Shown here piece by piece: positions 49,437 to 62,380 of a DNA stretch of 64,000 nt. A program made the position numbers and the translations under genes. The notes under the pieces are model-generated. The model ran no database searches, was not told the DNA's origin, and saw only the letters and a program-made list of their open reading frames with translations. This DNA comes from Paramecium sonneborni (lineage: Eukaryota > Ciliophora > Oligohymenophorea > Peniculida > Parameciidae). Where the stretch lies: contig CAJJDN010000009.1 in the NCBI GenBank assembly GCA_905182985.1, forward strand, positions 379,894-443,893, in the 5' to 3' direction. How positions within the stretch are numbered: position 1 is the stretch's first letter; each line of letters opens with the position of its first letter.

Positions 49437-49767
49437 ATGGACGAGGACGTAGTAATTTTATTATACAATAGATTAAATAATTTAATTATGGATTATAATT
49501 CAAAAGTATATCTATAAATGTAGCATACATGTGTCAAGCATTGTACTAATACTTTACTCAAAGCCTAATTAGATCCACTTGAAAATCTTTGCTTAAATAG
49601 ATGTGTAAATAAATATTCTGAAGCCATTGATTTTTCAATGCAACAATTCAAGTAGATAATATACTAATACAAGGTTACATACATTAAAGCAAGAAGAACT
49701 TGTCAAATAACAATTGTTATTGCAATAATAAAAAGAAATGCTTAAACCATCGCTTTTTCGTAAATGA
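49437..49767 (+). CDS. Small Tim chaperone (Tim8/9/10/13 family)
   Basis: About 100 residues in two exons (intron of 22 bases near the end). It has the family's twin CX3C signature: TCVKHC and LCLNRC, 16 residues apart, with helices on both sides (VYLQMQHT and VNKYSEAIDFSMQQF). Small Tims carry hydrophobic membrane proteins across the mitochondrial intermembrane space. The Tim8/13 versus Tim9/10 subtype cannot be decided. The start MDEDVV is chosen because the frame is open without the alternative 23-base intron. Confidence 0.85.
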
Positions 49768-49799
49768 ATAACAAAAGTTATTTATATTATATAATCATA

Positions 49800-50572
49800 A
49801 AACAATTACCAATATAACTAAAACTCTCTAAAAGAACTTTTTATTCATTTCTATTCAAACTTCTTGCTATCTTTTTAAGCTTCTTAATTCTAAAAAAATC
49901 AGAAAAAAATTTAATTGTTCCATTATTAATATCTAAAGAATGTATTATATAGGAACTATCTAAATTTTTAGACAAAATACTAAATCTTATTATTTTCATC
50001 ATTTAATTTTTAATTATATAAGTAATTTTTCTCATCTAAAAATGATTGAAATTCATCCTCTCCTTTATTTCAATTTCAACTTTAATCTATTCTCTTACAT
50101 ATGTATTGAGTCAAGAAATTATTATATTCGCATAACCTAAATTATAGGCTTTTCTTTTTTACTAATTATTAAACATATTGATTATATTCCTAATTTTAAT
50201 TTCCTTATTATATCATTTCATCAAAAATATAAAAAATAATATCTAAACCTTAAAATATATCTAAAACTTAATTCTCATCTTAAGAAGAGTTTTAAGATTC
50301 TTCAGACTATCTAATTTGATTATTTTTTAAAATAATCTACAAAGACATCATTTATCTGATTCTGGTCTAACTTAAATTTATGTTTTCTTCTTATTTTTTA
50401 ATTTATTCTTTATTGATATCAATACTTGATTTTATTGTAATTCAGCTTCTATAACTTATAATTCATTATAATATCATTAAACCTCATAGTCTCTTATAAA
50501 TTTATTTACTATTTATTTTAAGTTATTATTAAAAAGCATATAATATTTATTAATTCTTTTGATATACGACAT
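49800..50572 (-). CDS. Uncertain gene, frames not resolved
   Basis: From ATG 50572 (MSYIKRINKYY) about 32 coding-like codons lead to TGA, after which coding-like pieces appear in changing frames: ELQVIEAELQQNQ, SQTRIRQMMSLQ, then an acidic stretch QSEESQNSSQDENQVLD followed by about 60 helical codons. Possible introns of 19-28 bases join some but not all pieces, and the 3' end is unclear; one reading would run into the antisense of the small Tim gene. Either a gene with several introns that I failed to place or a decaying one. Confidence 0.3.
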
Positions 50573-50778
50573 AATTTATATATAATTTCACTATTTAAAA
50601 TATTTAGAAAATAATTAAAGAAAGAAAATTGGTAAAAATGAATTAAGATTCTATTTAAAATATATTTAGTGAATATTTCATTATGAAATAAGATTTAAAG
50701 ATAGGAATTTCTTAATTAAATAATTTATTCAATGATATAAATTTTTTAACAATGTTCATACTATTTATATATGATATC

Positions 50779-53700
50779 TCAATAACGTCTTGCATAACTT
50801 CTTGTTGTGGTTGTGGATGTTTAATTCATAATTTAGGAAGATGATGTTTGCTATGCTGGTTATTAAATGGATGATGAGCTAGACTGATAAATTGATGAAG
50901 CTGTCACTGGCTTTTAAGTGCTTGATTATTAGGCTTATTAAGCTGTAGGGAATAAATTTTATCTATAACCACTAGATCTATTAGATTGAGTATCATCTAT
51001 CTATTAATATGATGATTAAGGTTATTTAATCACCTAAGTGGTTATTGTTGTTGTGAATTAATTAGTTTAATTTGCACTCTAAGGAGGATTATCCTATCTT
51101 AAATCTTTCACTACTGAAGCGTATCTATTATTCCAAGTTTATAAATCCTAAATAATAAATATATTTAATTACAGCTGTTTAGTTGGAAATAATATTCTAT
51201 TATCTCTTTATCTCATTTTATAAATCATTAATTTATTGATTCAATTTTTTAATATCATTTTATTGATTATCAAAGCTCTTCTTACTTGTGTTTAAATCTG
51301 AGTTTAAGCTATTAATTTTGGCTTCTAATTCTTTCTTTAATTTTTCAAGATTTGATGTATCCTATTAGAATTTATCAAGTTTCTTTTTCAAATCATCTAA
51401 TTCTCTATCTTTTGCTTAAATTGCCTATTATAATTTACTAATTTCTGTATTATCTTTCTTAACCTTTTATAATTCAATATCCATTTGATTAAATCTAAAA
51501 TCAATATAAATAATTACTTCTTTTTAATATCTTCATTTTCTTTTGATCTTTAAGCAATTTAATCCTATAAAGTCTTCAAATCATTTGGATTGGTATTATC
51601 TATAATTTTAACCTATTTAACAACTGATTCTTGTTTAGTGATTTATGTTTTAAGGGAATTAATTTCATTATCTTTGGCTGCAAATTTATTCTTTAATTAT
51701 TCGAATTCTGCATTAACAGAATTATATAATTATTAAAATTATGCTTTTTATTTATTAGCATCATCTGCTGCCAATTATAAATCTGCTAATTTTTATCTTA
51801 AATCTCCCAATTCTTTAGTTTATTAATCAATTATTTATTTTAACCTTTAATTTTCAGCCTCTAAAGGTTTCAATTAAGCTATCTATCCTTCTAAATTAGA
51901 CACTGTCTTAGATTACACTGCATTCTCATCATTTTTAACTTAAATTTATTTTCCTAATTATTCTATTTCAGCTTATAATTTAGCAATTCTATCTAAAAGA
52001 CTGTCTTTTTCTACAATTAATTATTTAGCCTACTTATCTAATTAACTCAATTAATCCCGTAAATCAGCTGTCACCAAACATCTAATATAAAATAATAAAA
52101 ATAATATACTCTCTTTCATAAAGAGCTTTGTATTTAATATATTCATTTTAAAATCCGTTCAATTATTCAATAACTTTTTACATTGAATTCATTTCAGTAA
52201 CTGAAGAATTAAATTTATTAGTCAAATCTGTTAATAATTATCTTAATTTATTATTCTCATCTAATAATTTTTATAATTAAGCCTATAAATCTCCAATTTA
52301 TTTTTGTCTCTATAAATCCAATTATTAAAGTTAATTTTACAAATCATTTACATGTTATTCTAATTCACTAATATAATTATCTTTTTCAGTTGAAGAATTA
52401 ATATTTGTTTATTATAAATTTGTAATCTAAGTTTATAATAAATTATATTGTTATTGTAATTTACTATAAAGATCTTGAATATTTCTCAATTTATTTAATT
52501 CAGCCTATAATTATCTTAATAATGCATTAAGATCATCAATTTCTTTATCTTTTTGTTCATTCTACAATTATAATTTAGCTAATTGATCTTATAATAATTA
52601 TTATTATCTTTCCAAATTAGCAATTTCCTAATTAACTTCTTCTTCATTTCCCGCTCTCAATTCTAACATTTAATCTTATTAAAGTGATTCTGATTTTAAT
52701 CTTTATAAATACTCAACTTCAAGAAGCAAATACTTATACTTACTTTCATAATATTCTTTTTCTCTTCTTAATCTATCATTATCTACTCCAATTTTGCTAA
52801 GATCTGTCTTTACATTTTCTCTATTTTAAACTTCTTCTTATCTTACATTATCTAATTTGTTATTTGATAATTGTAATTAATTAACTTAACTAGCTTCTAA
52901 AGATTTATCAAAGTATCTTCCATAAAGATCTTCATATTCTTTTGTTTTTGCATTTAATTGTTAAATTAATTCTTATGTATGTTATCTTAATAAATTAATT
53001 GTTTATTCTAATTCTGGTACTCTTGCTTCTAAATGTTTCAAATCAAAAATAGTTTGATTAAGATCATTCATTTTAGCTCTCATTTATTCATTTTCTTCTA
53101 CCTTCATATTTAATTAAGTTTTCAATCTTTCTATTTCTTAGATATATAAATGCTTCTCATTTTCAAGAATATAAATTTGATTATTTAATTATTCAATTTA
53201 CTAAATTAGTTTTTAGATTTATTGATATTAATCAAAGTTTTATCTTTAAAGATCTTATATTTATTTTCTTAATTGATTAATTTCATCTTAATCAACTATA
53301 TGTTCAATTTAAGGTGGTGGTTAATGTAATTATCTTTACTTTAATCTCTCAATTTCTAATTCTAATTATCTAGCTCTAATTTATTCTTGTTTTAAAAGTT
53401 CTGCTGTGAATTATAAATCTGAAACTAATTATTCAGATTGTAAATATTTATCCTTCCAATTTTTAATCAATTATTCTTTCTACTAAATTTCCAATTATAA
53501 CTCATTCAAATAACCTTCATATTATAATCTTTATTATTCAAATTATCTATCTTTTGCTTATAAATCTAATTCTTATGATAAATTAATTTATCTTAATTTA
53601 TTTAATTCATCTTTTAATTCTTTAATTTCCTTTTCTAATAATGCATTTTTCTCTTAAGCATCTGCTAATAATTATTAAACATCATGAAGAGTTTTATCTA

Positions 53701-55760
53701 ATTAATCAGCGTCTCTTTCAAATTAGTTTCTTTCATTTCTAACCTTTTATAATTATTCATTCAAATGCTCATTAATTTATAATAATCTTTAATTATCAAG
53801 TTTAAGCTCATCAAGTTCTCCCTATAATGTATGATATTAATTATCAAGAGCAAGATTTTCATTTTATAATTATCCAAATTATGTTTATAATATTCCCTTT
53901 TCAGAAATAGCATCAGCTAATAGATTTCTCAAAGTTGATATTTCATCTTCTAAGAATGGAATTTATTTTAATTAAGCTTCTTATTATGATTTAATGAATG
54001 AGAGTTCTTCAACTTCTAATAATCTCCTTTAGATTTCACTTCTCAAATGATCAACTTCATCTCTAAGTAATTACTTCTCTGATTCAAGGACTTATACTTC
54101 TCCTTTATATAAACGTAAAGCTCCTACTTCTTTCAAAGCAGCTGCTAATTTGTCTTTACAAGTTTTAAGTTCTTATACTTTGAAATGAACTTATTGTTTA
54201 AGATTTTCAACTTCTAATTTCAATGCTTAAAGTTGATTTAATTGAGTTTATAATTAATCAATGATATCATCTTATTATTTGATTTTATCATCTCTAAGAT
54301 TGATTCTTTCTTATTTTGATTATAATTCTTATTATAAAGTTTTGATTGTTCCTTATAAAGAATCAATGCTTGCATTTTCTGTTCTCAATTAAATATTAAC
54401 TTTTTCAAGTGATGAATATTTTAATCTCCAACCATCTAATTCAGCTTCTCTTTATTTAAGAAGAGATTATAATCTATCAATTTCACTTTACATCTATAAT
54501 AATTTATTTTCAGTCACAATAGTAACTGATGATCCACCTTATAATTTAAATAATTCAGCATCTCTAGTTTATAAATCATGATTTAAATCATCAATTTATT
54601 ATAATTTAAGATCCAACTAATGTTATAAATTATGTAAATCAGATCTTAATGATTCAATTATAGTTGTCTATTCTCTTAATTCAGATACTTATGATTATAA
54701 TTTACCTAATTCTTCCATCAATCTTTTAATTTCTTCATTCAATCTACCATTTTCATCATGAAGTTATTAAACATCATTTTCTAATTCTTAATTTCTAGCC
54801 TATTCTGCTTATATCAGAGTCTCATAATCAATTGCTTTTCCTCTCCAATCTTCACATTCTTATTAAGATTAAGATAAATCTTATTTCAATTTTAGTATTT
54901 GCTAATGTAATCCTTCAACATCTACTCTTTATTTAGGCACTTCCTTTGTTTATTATAATCCTAATTATCCTTATAATTATTTCAATTCTATATTATATAT
55001 AATAATTTTATACAATCTTCTAAATCTTTTTTATCTTTCTCAGCTCTCAAACATCTTTCTTTCCAATTATTCAATTCCTATTACAATCTACTGATTTTTT
55101 ATTCGTTTTCTTGAATTATCGTATCTGTATTTTAAATTGTACTTATCTATTTTTCTATTGTAATATAACGATTTTTCCACTCATTTACCTATTTTTTAGA
55201 TTAATCCAACTGCTTCTGTAATCTCTGAATTTCATCATTCTGATTCTTTTAAATTCTAATATGTTATTCTAATTCATTTATCTATATTCTTGCCTAATCT
55301 AAATCTCCTATCTTCTATTTCAAAGATTGATTCAATTTTTTATTCTCTCCAATCAATATTTCAACTCTATTTTATAATTGTTAAATCTAAAATCAAATCA
55401 ATTTATACTGTCTCTTCATAAGAAGTATTACGATCTAACTCAGCTTAAAGCTCTAGATATTTCTTGCGCCATAATTCGATCTCCTTTTACTGTTCAGCAA
55501 TTCTTTATTCACAATGAGAATGATCTGCTTCTTTAACAATTACTTATGTCTTGATTTGAGTCACTGGTTACTCTTGTCTTACTGATCCCTTCTATTCCCT
55601 TACGATATATTCTCCTAATAAATATTTTATTATTACAAGTCACTGGCTACATAGGTACTATTGTTTCCTGAATAGGAATTACTGTTGTCTCTCTAGGATT
55701 CTATGACGTTCTAGGAGGAGACACAAAATGACGAACTGAGGCTGGCAATACTCTACTCAT
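50779..55760 (-). CDS. Very long coiled-coil protein (about 1,600 residues)
   Basis: The largest gene of the window. A short N-terminus (MSRVLPASVRHFVSPPRTS) is followed from about residue 100 by more than 1,300 residues of continuous coiled coil, rich in Glu, Leu, Lys, Asn and Gln with heptad repeats. The C-terminal 120 residues are disordered and Ser/Thr/Gln-rich, ending TTTTRSYARRY. At least five introns of 22-28 bases are seen, for example near 55590, 55400 and 52100. Length and composition fit a cytoskeletal or basal-body/cortex protein of ciliates; no specific family was recognised. Confidence 0.75.
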
Positions 55761-56682
55761 TAAAATTTATTTTAATTAATAAATATCTATTTTCTTAGTC
55801 AATTAAAAATTGAAAAACCTTTACTTTTCTTAGAAAATAATAGTTATTGTCATATGAATGTATCAATTTATATATCATTTATTCTCTAAGTTTTATATTC
55901 GTCTAACAACTACTTTCATATCTATTTATGATATTTTCTTTTAATTTCATAAATTATTTTTAATTATTTAATTTCCTTATTTTTATTATTAAAGTAATTT
56001 TTAAAAAATTTCATTTTCCTAAAACTACTTAAATACTTTAGGTAATGGAATTTCTTACAGAATATTTAAAGGAATTGTCTTAAAATAATTAAAAACATTA
56101 AATCAACAAAGAATTTTAATTTTTTAGTTCTTGAAATTATTTATTCAATTGAGAAAATTACATATAATTAAAAATACACTTTTAACTTTTAACTTAATTT
56201 TTCTATTAAATTCTTAATTTTAAATAGAGTATATAATAATAAATTTTGAAAGAATCTAATTATCAAGAAGATTAAGCTATAAATTTATTCTAATAAAAAT
56301 AGGGGATTATAAAAAAGATCTTAATGGTTATTGATTTTGAATTATTAAATAACTATAAAATATCAATTCTTTTCACCTAAATTCAATTAAGGTCAATTTA
56401 GTATTATTGGAGATAGATCAATAATTAAAAAAAATCATTCTCTTGAGAGTAATTCTATTATTGAATGTAAATCTAAATGGCTGAAATACTGTAATTTTAG
56501 AATCTTTTTTGCATTCAAATATTAATTTAGTAATACTTAAACAAAATATTAGACTTATTTTTAAAAGAAGTAAACCTAATCTATTAACTTATTATTGTAT
56601 AATTAGATCTTAGATCATTAAAATGTTTTTTATCAATAAATATATTTATATTAAAATAAATTTTATAAATGTAATAGTAATA
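55761..56682. other. Intergenic between two minus-strand coiled-coil genes
   Basis: About 920 bases, the 5' region of the long coiled-coil gene and 3' region of the next gene. The plus strand is TGA-free for over 150 codons from about 56250 but has no ATG and no motif, so I treat it as chance. A 29-codon frame begins at 56046. Confidence 0.45.
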
Positions 56683-58135
56683 TCATAATTTAGTTTTCAA
56701 AGATTTTTACTAAGAAATCAACTGGTTTATTTATTAGTTTATATCCTTAATCTAAGCTAAAATTTGAATTAATTCTTGTCTTAATGTTTATTTAATTCTC
56801 ATATCTGTTTCAATTTATGCTTATTTTACAATTTAATCATATTTCTAATCAAGTTCTTCTAACATCAATTCTAATTTAATTATTTATCTTGAAATATTAT
56901 CATATTCTTAAGTATCTTCATTATTTTTCTTAATAATAATGATACTATTATCATCATCAGTTGTTTACTTAACTTACTCTTGTTCTGAATTAGGTACAGT
57001 AATTGATATCTTTTTAACTTATTTTTTATTTGATGTCTATTATTATTAATCTTTAGAATCTTGTCTTTATACTAATAATTATAATTCAAAAATCTTGCCA
57101 TTTAATTATTCAATTTATTTGTGTTTTTAAGATTCAACTCTTTCATATTAAAGTTTAAGTAATTAAAAATCTTAAAGTAATTAGGAGTTTTATAATCTTT
57201 ATAATTCTAATTAAGCTATTAAATCAGCATTCTTAGTCTATAATTATTTTATTTCAAATTCCATTTATTGAAATTTATCAACTGGATATTATGTAGTATA
57301 CCAATCTAAATATTATTATAATTCTTGAATTTATTCTTTATATAATTTTATGTCTTGATTCATTTTTGACATACTATCATTCCATTGCTTACTGCTTTTT
57401 ACAAATGTATCCAATTATAATTAATAATTTAGTGTCAACTAATTTATTAAACATAATAAATTTACTTATTTTTCTTTTTACAATTATTAATTTAATTAAG
57501 TGATCTTTTTTTTATAACTCTCATTTGTTTCCAAACTCAAATTGAATTATAGTGTTCTATAATTATCAATTATTTAAATTACATATTATTAATTTCTTCT
57601 GCTAATTCTCTAATTTTAGATTCATTTTAATTAATCTAAAATTTATAATCAGAATGAATATAAGCAATTTTATCTTCATTTTCAATTTCTGACTGTTTCA
57701 ATTTTTTATCAAGCTCTTAAATTTTTTAATCTTTTTCATAATTTTTATCTTTTTAAAAGATATCATTCTTAGTCATAGTACTTAAAAGTTTTTCAACTTT
57801 ATTTCTTTATTTACTTTTAACATGAGCAGTTGTACAATAATTTTATGATATATTCTATAAATATTAAATTAATTGAATTATACAATTTATTCATTAAGAA
57901 TACCATTCTCTCCTTCCAATGTTCTTATTCTATCTTATAAAGCTCTCATAGCCTTTAAATAACTTGGAGACATAGGTTAACTAACAGATAACTTTTTATC
58001 AATAGACTCTTCTGATTTAATTTTTGATGTAAAAACACTAGTACCAAGATTAAAAGAGGAATAATAGTTTTTTTGATCTAGTTTATTCTTAATTTATTGA
58101 ACTAGGAATTTGGTTTAAAAACTATCTGCTTTCAT
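56683..58135 (-). CDS. Coiled-coil protein (about 465 residues)
   Basis: Three exons with introns of 29 and 26 bases. The start MKADSFQTKFLVQQIK leads into a Ser-rich region with SVSQPMSPSYLKAMRAL, then coiled coil to the end (RALQDRIRTLEGENGILNEQ, QIEQLNGKIFELQ, KLELMLEELDQKYDQIVK). An acidic break TTDDDNSIIIIKKNNED lies near residue 380. No family recognised; microtubule or basal-body association would be typical. Its start is 32 bases from the stop of the CDC50 gene upstream. Confidence 0.7.
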
Positions 58136-58167
58136 ATATGTTTGTTATAAATTAATAAATTAAATAA

Positions 58168-59152
58168 TCAAATGATTTTTCTTCTTTTATCTCTAAAGTA
58201 AATAACAACAAGCACAATGATTGAACATAAACAAATAAAAGCTCCAGCAAAATATGATCCAACAAGAACCTATTATAAAATATAGATTTTACCATATTTT
58301 TTTATCCAAATATAGTTGTAGTTGTCATAAAGAAGCTTTTAACCATATCAGATGAATATAATTATTCATCATAAGCTTATAAATTATTGATATTATATTT
58401 TACTATTATTTACAATTAATGTATATTTTCCTTTTACTAAATCATTTTAAATTCTTCCCCATAATTTTTTTAATCTACCTTATCCTGCTGTTCTCATCCA
58501 AACCATAAAATGTTCTTTAATTAAATTTAAATATATATACCATCTTCAATATTAGTCCATGCAAACTTTTCCCATCCTTTTGGATTTTTGAAATTATATT
58601 CTCTATCACTTTCCCAAGCTATATCAGTTTCATCAATAATAACATATTCTCCTTTAGAATTTACTAATTTAAATGTATCAGTAAAATAAGTATAGGCTAT
58701 TTCACCACAAGGAAAGGCATTCTCACTCTAATTTAATGTACTTCCATCATAAGATTATACTTTAACTGTATTTAAATTAATAAAACATGTCTACCCATTT
58801 AAGAATTTGTTTAATAATCTCCACAATTAGATATATCAATATCAATATTCCCTTTTAATTATTCTACAGATTTTGATTTGAAATAATTTCTATTTCTTCT
58901 ATAAAAATTTTCCAGTTGATAGTATACAAATATTGGTGCTGTCATATCACTTGATATTTCTATTGGTATTTCGCAATCTTTCTAATTTTTTGTACATGTT
59001 GATCCATAATAAACTTCCTTTTCTACTATTTGTAAATTGAAAACTAAAAATATTATTGCGAAAACCAATAAAAATATTCCTATGTTACAATACTCATACC
59101 AATTATGCTAAATATTATCAGGTTTCTTTTAAAATTTTTGTGAAATTTCCAT
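58168..59152 (-). CDS. CDC50: CDC50/LEM3 family protein (flippase beta subunit)
   Basis: About 290 residues in five exons (introns 29, 26, 28 and 23 bases). It has the family's plan: one membrane segment near the N-terminus (IGIFLLVFAIIFLVF), a large lumenal part with cysteines and the blocks APIFVYYQLENFYRRNR, the family motifs NAFPCGEIA and the WESDREYNFKNP/GWEKFAWTN region, and a second membrane segment (SYFAGAFICLCSIIVLVV) before a basic tail. CDC50 proteins pair with P4-ATPases, help them leave the ER and take part in moving phospholipids across the membrane. The cytosolic N-terminus is short. Confidence 0.9.
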
Positions 59153-59386
59153 TTCTTAATAGCAATATTCAAGAATTCCTCTTAATCCTCTCTAAATTAT
59201 TTAGAAAATGAGTTAGAATATTCAGCCATTAATATTAATAAAATATTATATACTTTCAATATTATTCTTTTCAAATTCTTTTCATTTTTCTCATCCTTTT
59301 TAAGTATGAAAAGTAAATTAAATTCCAAAAATCCTTTTAAAGTTTAGTTAATTTGAAGAAAGAATCCATATATTCATAGTAATTAA

Positions 59387-60211
59387 ATGAAAAAATAGAA
59401 ATAGATCTAAACATTATTCAAGTATTTTTAATCTGATGAATATGAAATGGAATAAGAGAAAAAACCAATAGAAATAATTTCATATATAAAACTAAATGAA
59501 GAATATCAGATTTTTGAATTAATTTTAGAAAATTGTCCTACTTTTGTATTAGATTCATAGACATCCTTAAAATTAGAGAAATTATAATCATTAATATATT
59601 TAGGTATAAATGGATGTTAAATAAAATCTTTAATCCATTTACCATTGATAGATAGTTTAAAAAGATTAACTTTGGATAATAATTTATTAAAAGGAGAATA
59701 ATTAAAATGTATAGGATATTATAAAGATAAACTACTTTCATTATCCTTAATTAATAACTAACTTAAAATATATCCAGGATCTATATCATTATAACATCTT
59801 TAATAGATGTAATCTTTGAAATAATTAAGTTTAATTGGGAATGTATTTTTATTGAATGATAATGATGATAATTAATAAGCACCAAAAGAAGAAGCTGAAT
59901 ATGTTGAGATGAGAAATAAAATATTTAATTTAATGCCTAATTTAATTTATTTAGATTGTATTGAAAGATCAAAGTTAAAATAAGATGAAAAGATATTTAA
60001 TAATTATAATGAAGAAAATGAATATTTATCCTTATATGCTAGTAAATCAGTTACTTAATATGAAACAAGCAGAAGTCAAAGTATGATGTCAACAAGAAAG
60101 AATGGATCTACAAGAATCAAGGAAGATTCAAATCTATTATAAAAAGAAGAGAAATAATTATCTACAAGACAATTAAGACCTTAAAAAAAAAAGGTTTATG
60201 TTTATGATTGA
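59387..60211 (+). CDS. Leucine-rich-repeat protein, ANP32/LRRC-like
   Basis: One exon of 274 codons. Residues 35-180 form four to five leucine-rich repeats: LEKLQSLIYLGINGCQIKS, LKRLTLDNNLLKG, LLSLSLINNQLK, LKQLSLIGNVF, closing with the LRR cap PNLIYLDCIE. This number of repeats and the cap match ANP32 and small ciliary LRR proteins. The tail is basic and Ser/Arg-rich (SMMSTRKNGSTRIKED) instead of acidic as in ANP32. The function cannot be told. Confidence 0.7.
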
Positions 60212-60367
60212 TTCTACTCATTCAAAACTTATATTATATATATAATATATATAATACATCTCGATATTATTACAATTAATTTGGAGTGTTCATAAATCTA
60301 TGTGATTTTACATTTTCATAATGGAAATATTTATTTATATACTTTGGATTGTATATCAAATATATTG

Positions 60368-61184
60368 ATGCATAAATTAAGATAATTACAAGAAAAAGAA
60401 GAGCAATCTCTTTCAACTGAATAAGTCTTTGTACCTTTCATCAAAGAACGAGATTCTTTAGGCAAACTGTAAACTAACCACAAAAGAAATATTTCACATA
60501 AATAAGTATTAAAAAAGAAATCTGATAAAAAAAATGTATGATATATTAATTAATACAAAGAATGTTATAATTAGTAAAAGCGTGCATACTAAATCAAAAG
60601 TTAATTTTTTAAAAGATGTTTACACAATTAATCATAATACTGTGTGGGCTAATTTGACTTAGGTTTCTAGATTGGAAAAAAAATTCAACTTGAAAATTCA
60701 GACTGAATATGTTGAACAAAAACCACTTTAATTATTAAACTAAAAATTATTTTTAAATGATGGTCTTGTTAAACATAAAACACAAACTTAATTGAATAAT
60801 TCTCCTAAATTAGGTAAAAATCTTAGTATGAATACTATTCCACCTATAGGATATTATCAACCTAAGGATATTTAAATTAAAAGATAACCTATGTTTGTTA
60901 AAATGACTCAATAATAGGAAACTAATAGATAAATTAAAAAGGTGATAAAAACAGAATGTTCTTAAACAACTTAAATTCCTAAATTGGAATTCTCAAACAT
61001 AAAAATATAAAATAAAATTCCATAAGAATTATTAGAAAAAGCATATTTAACAGAGAGAATATCAACACAACAACGATTTAGATACACTCCTTTACATTTT
61101 GATAATGAAGAAATAGAACTTTAAGAATCTAAAATAAATTAATTAAGATAATTTTATCAAATAATGAAAAATAGTATTTCTTGA
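60368..61184 (+). CDS. Unknown basic protein (about 260 residues)
   Basis: Two exons around a 25-base intron (GTATGATAT...TACAAAG). Product rich in Lys, Gln, Asn and Thr with few hydrophobic residues (KNLSMNTIPPIGYYQPKD, QQRFRYTPLHFDNEEIEL). Probably disordered; no domain recognised. It follows the LRR gene on the same strand after about 155 bases. Confidence 0.6.
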
Positions 61185-61266
61185 ATCCTATATAAATATT
61201 TTTGTTAATTATTATCTAAATCATATTTATATAGCAATCTTTTTAACTAAATTTCTAAAGAATCAA

Positions 61267-61545
61267 TCATAAATGTAGAAATCTTTAAAAATTAGAATCT
61301 TAATCCAATTCATTTAATTTCTATAACAACATGTATAAATCTTGAATACCATCACTAAACAAGTCAGCTTATTATGAGTTGAATGAAATATCATCATCCA
61401 TCATGATATTGTGACTTTCACCAAGGCCACAATAAAATGAGAACGGAATAAATTATTCTTTGATTATTTTTAAACTTAATTTATCATCATCTTTTTAATA
61501 ACAAATTGAATAAATTTAAACTTTTTTAATAAAATATGTACTCAT
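61267..61545 (-). CDS. Small unknown protein (92 residues)
   Basis: One exon from ATG 61545 to TGA 61267-61269. Coding character is good (FIPFSFYCGLGESHN, DLFSDGIQDLYMLLQKLNE) and the C-terminal half is an acidic amphipathic helix. It lies 37 bases downstream of the HTH gene on the same strand; a joined gene was considered but no intron links them. Confidence 0.5.
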
Positions 61546-61582
61546 GCAACATAATTTCTAATTTTCTTTAAGACTATTTATT

Positions 61583-62380
61583 TCAAAAATAATCAAAAAA
61601 TGATTATAATGTTATTGAATATCCTAAATAAATCTCTTCATAGCTGTCTCCTAGAAATTCTAATTTTGGAATTAATTATTCAGAAAATTATTATAATTCA
61701 ACCTGATTGTTTCTACTTTAGATATCAAAAGAATCAGGAAAAAAATTAGCTTCGTCTTGATCCAAAAAAAAATCTTCAACATATACTTTTTCTTCAAATA
61801 TTTATTTAACATTTAAATCAGTTTTAATTTATTCCTATGATTCCTTTTTAATTAATCTATTTGTTTCCAAACTTTCTGTTCCCTTTTCTCTTCTTAATTA
61901 TAACTCTTATTTAAATTTGACTTCTTATAACTTAGATAAACATCCTTATTCCTCCAAAATTGTTTGAACTTTAAATTTGATATCATATTCTGAAAGAAAT
62001 TTGTCCATCCACATTTTTGATGCTTTGAATGTATCACTATTAAAAATTTCTAAAGCTTTTGATTTAATTTAATCTCTCGTAATTTTCTTTCCTTCTTTTT
62101 TAGTTTCACTTAAGATCCATTTTTCAAGTTCTGCAACAGCTTATGGATTAACTCTTTTCCTTCCACATCCAGATTTTCTCACATATCCTTAATTAAACCA
62201 TCTCTTTAAATTTCTTATTGTAGTATTATATTTAAGACTTTAGATTTCAAAATTTTCATCTGAAGGATTTGCTACTAATGCTTCAATAGCTTCTTTTTTT
62301 TCGTTTGTACTCAAAATATAATAATTATTATTATTTTTTTTGTAACAAATTTATGGAATTTGAATAGACCTTGCTAACAT
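61583..62380 (-). CDS. CENP-B-type helix-turn-helix DNA-binding protein
   Basis: About 265 residues, no intron needed. The N-terminal half has a helix-turn-helix (LKYNTTIRNLKRWFNQGYV), then a CENP-B/Tc5 type domain: GCGRKRVNPQAVAELEKW, KKITRDQIKSKALEIF and SKMWMDKFLSEYDI. Such domains occur in centromere protein B and in pogo/Tc5 transposases; no transposase catalytic domain follows, and the tail is acidic (EEKVYVEDFFLDQDEANFF). A domesticated DNA-binding protein is the likely role. The start ATG 62378-62380 lies inside the first exon of the opposite DHHC gene. Confidence 0.6.

Noticed and set aside
50638..50844. Plus-strand frame of 68 codons beginning MNQDSIQN
   Set aside because: Its second half is the antisense of the conserved Ser/Thr-rich end of the long coiled-coil protein, and no motif supports it.
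56250..56800. Long plus-strand frame without TGA opposite the coiled-coil gene end
   Set aside because: No ATG, no motif, and it overlaps a well-supported minus-strand gene.
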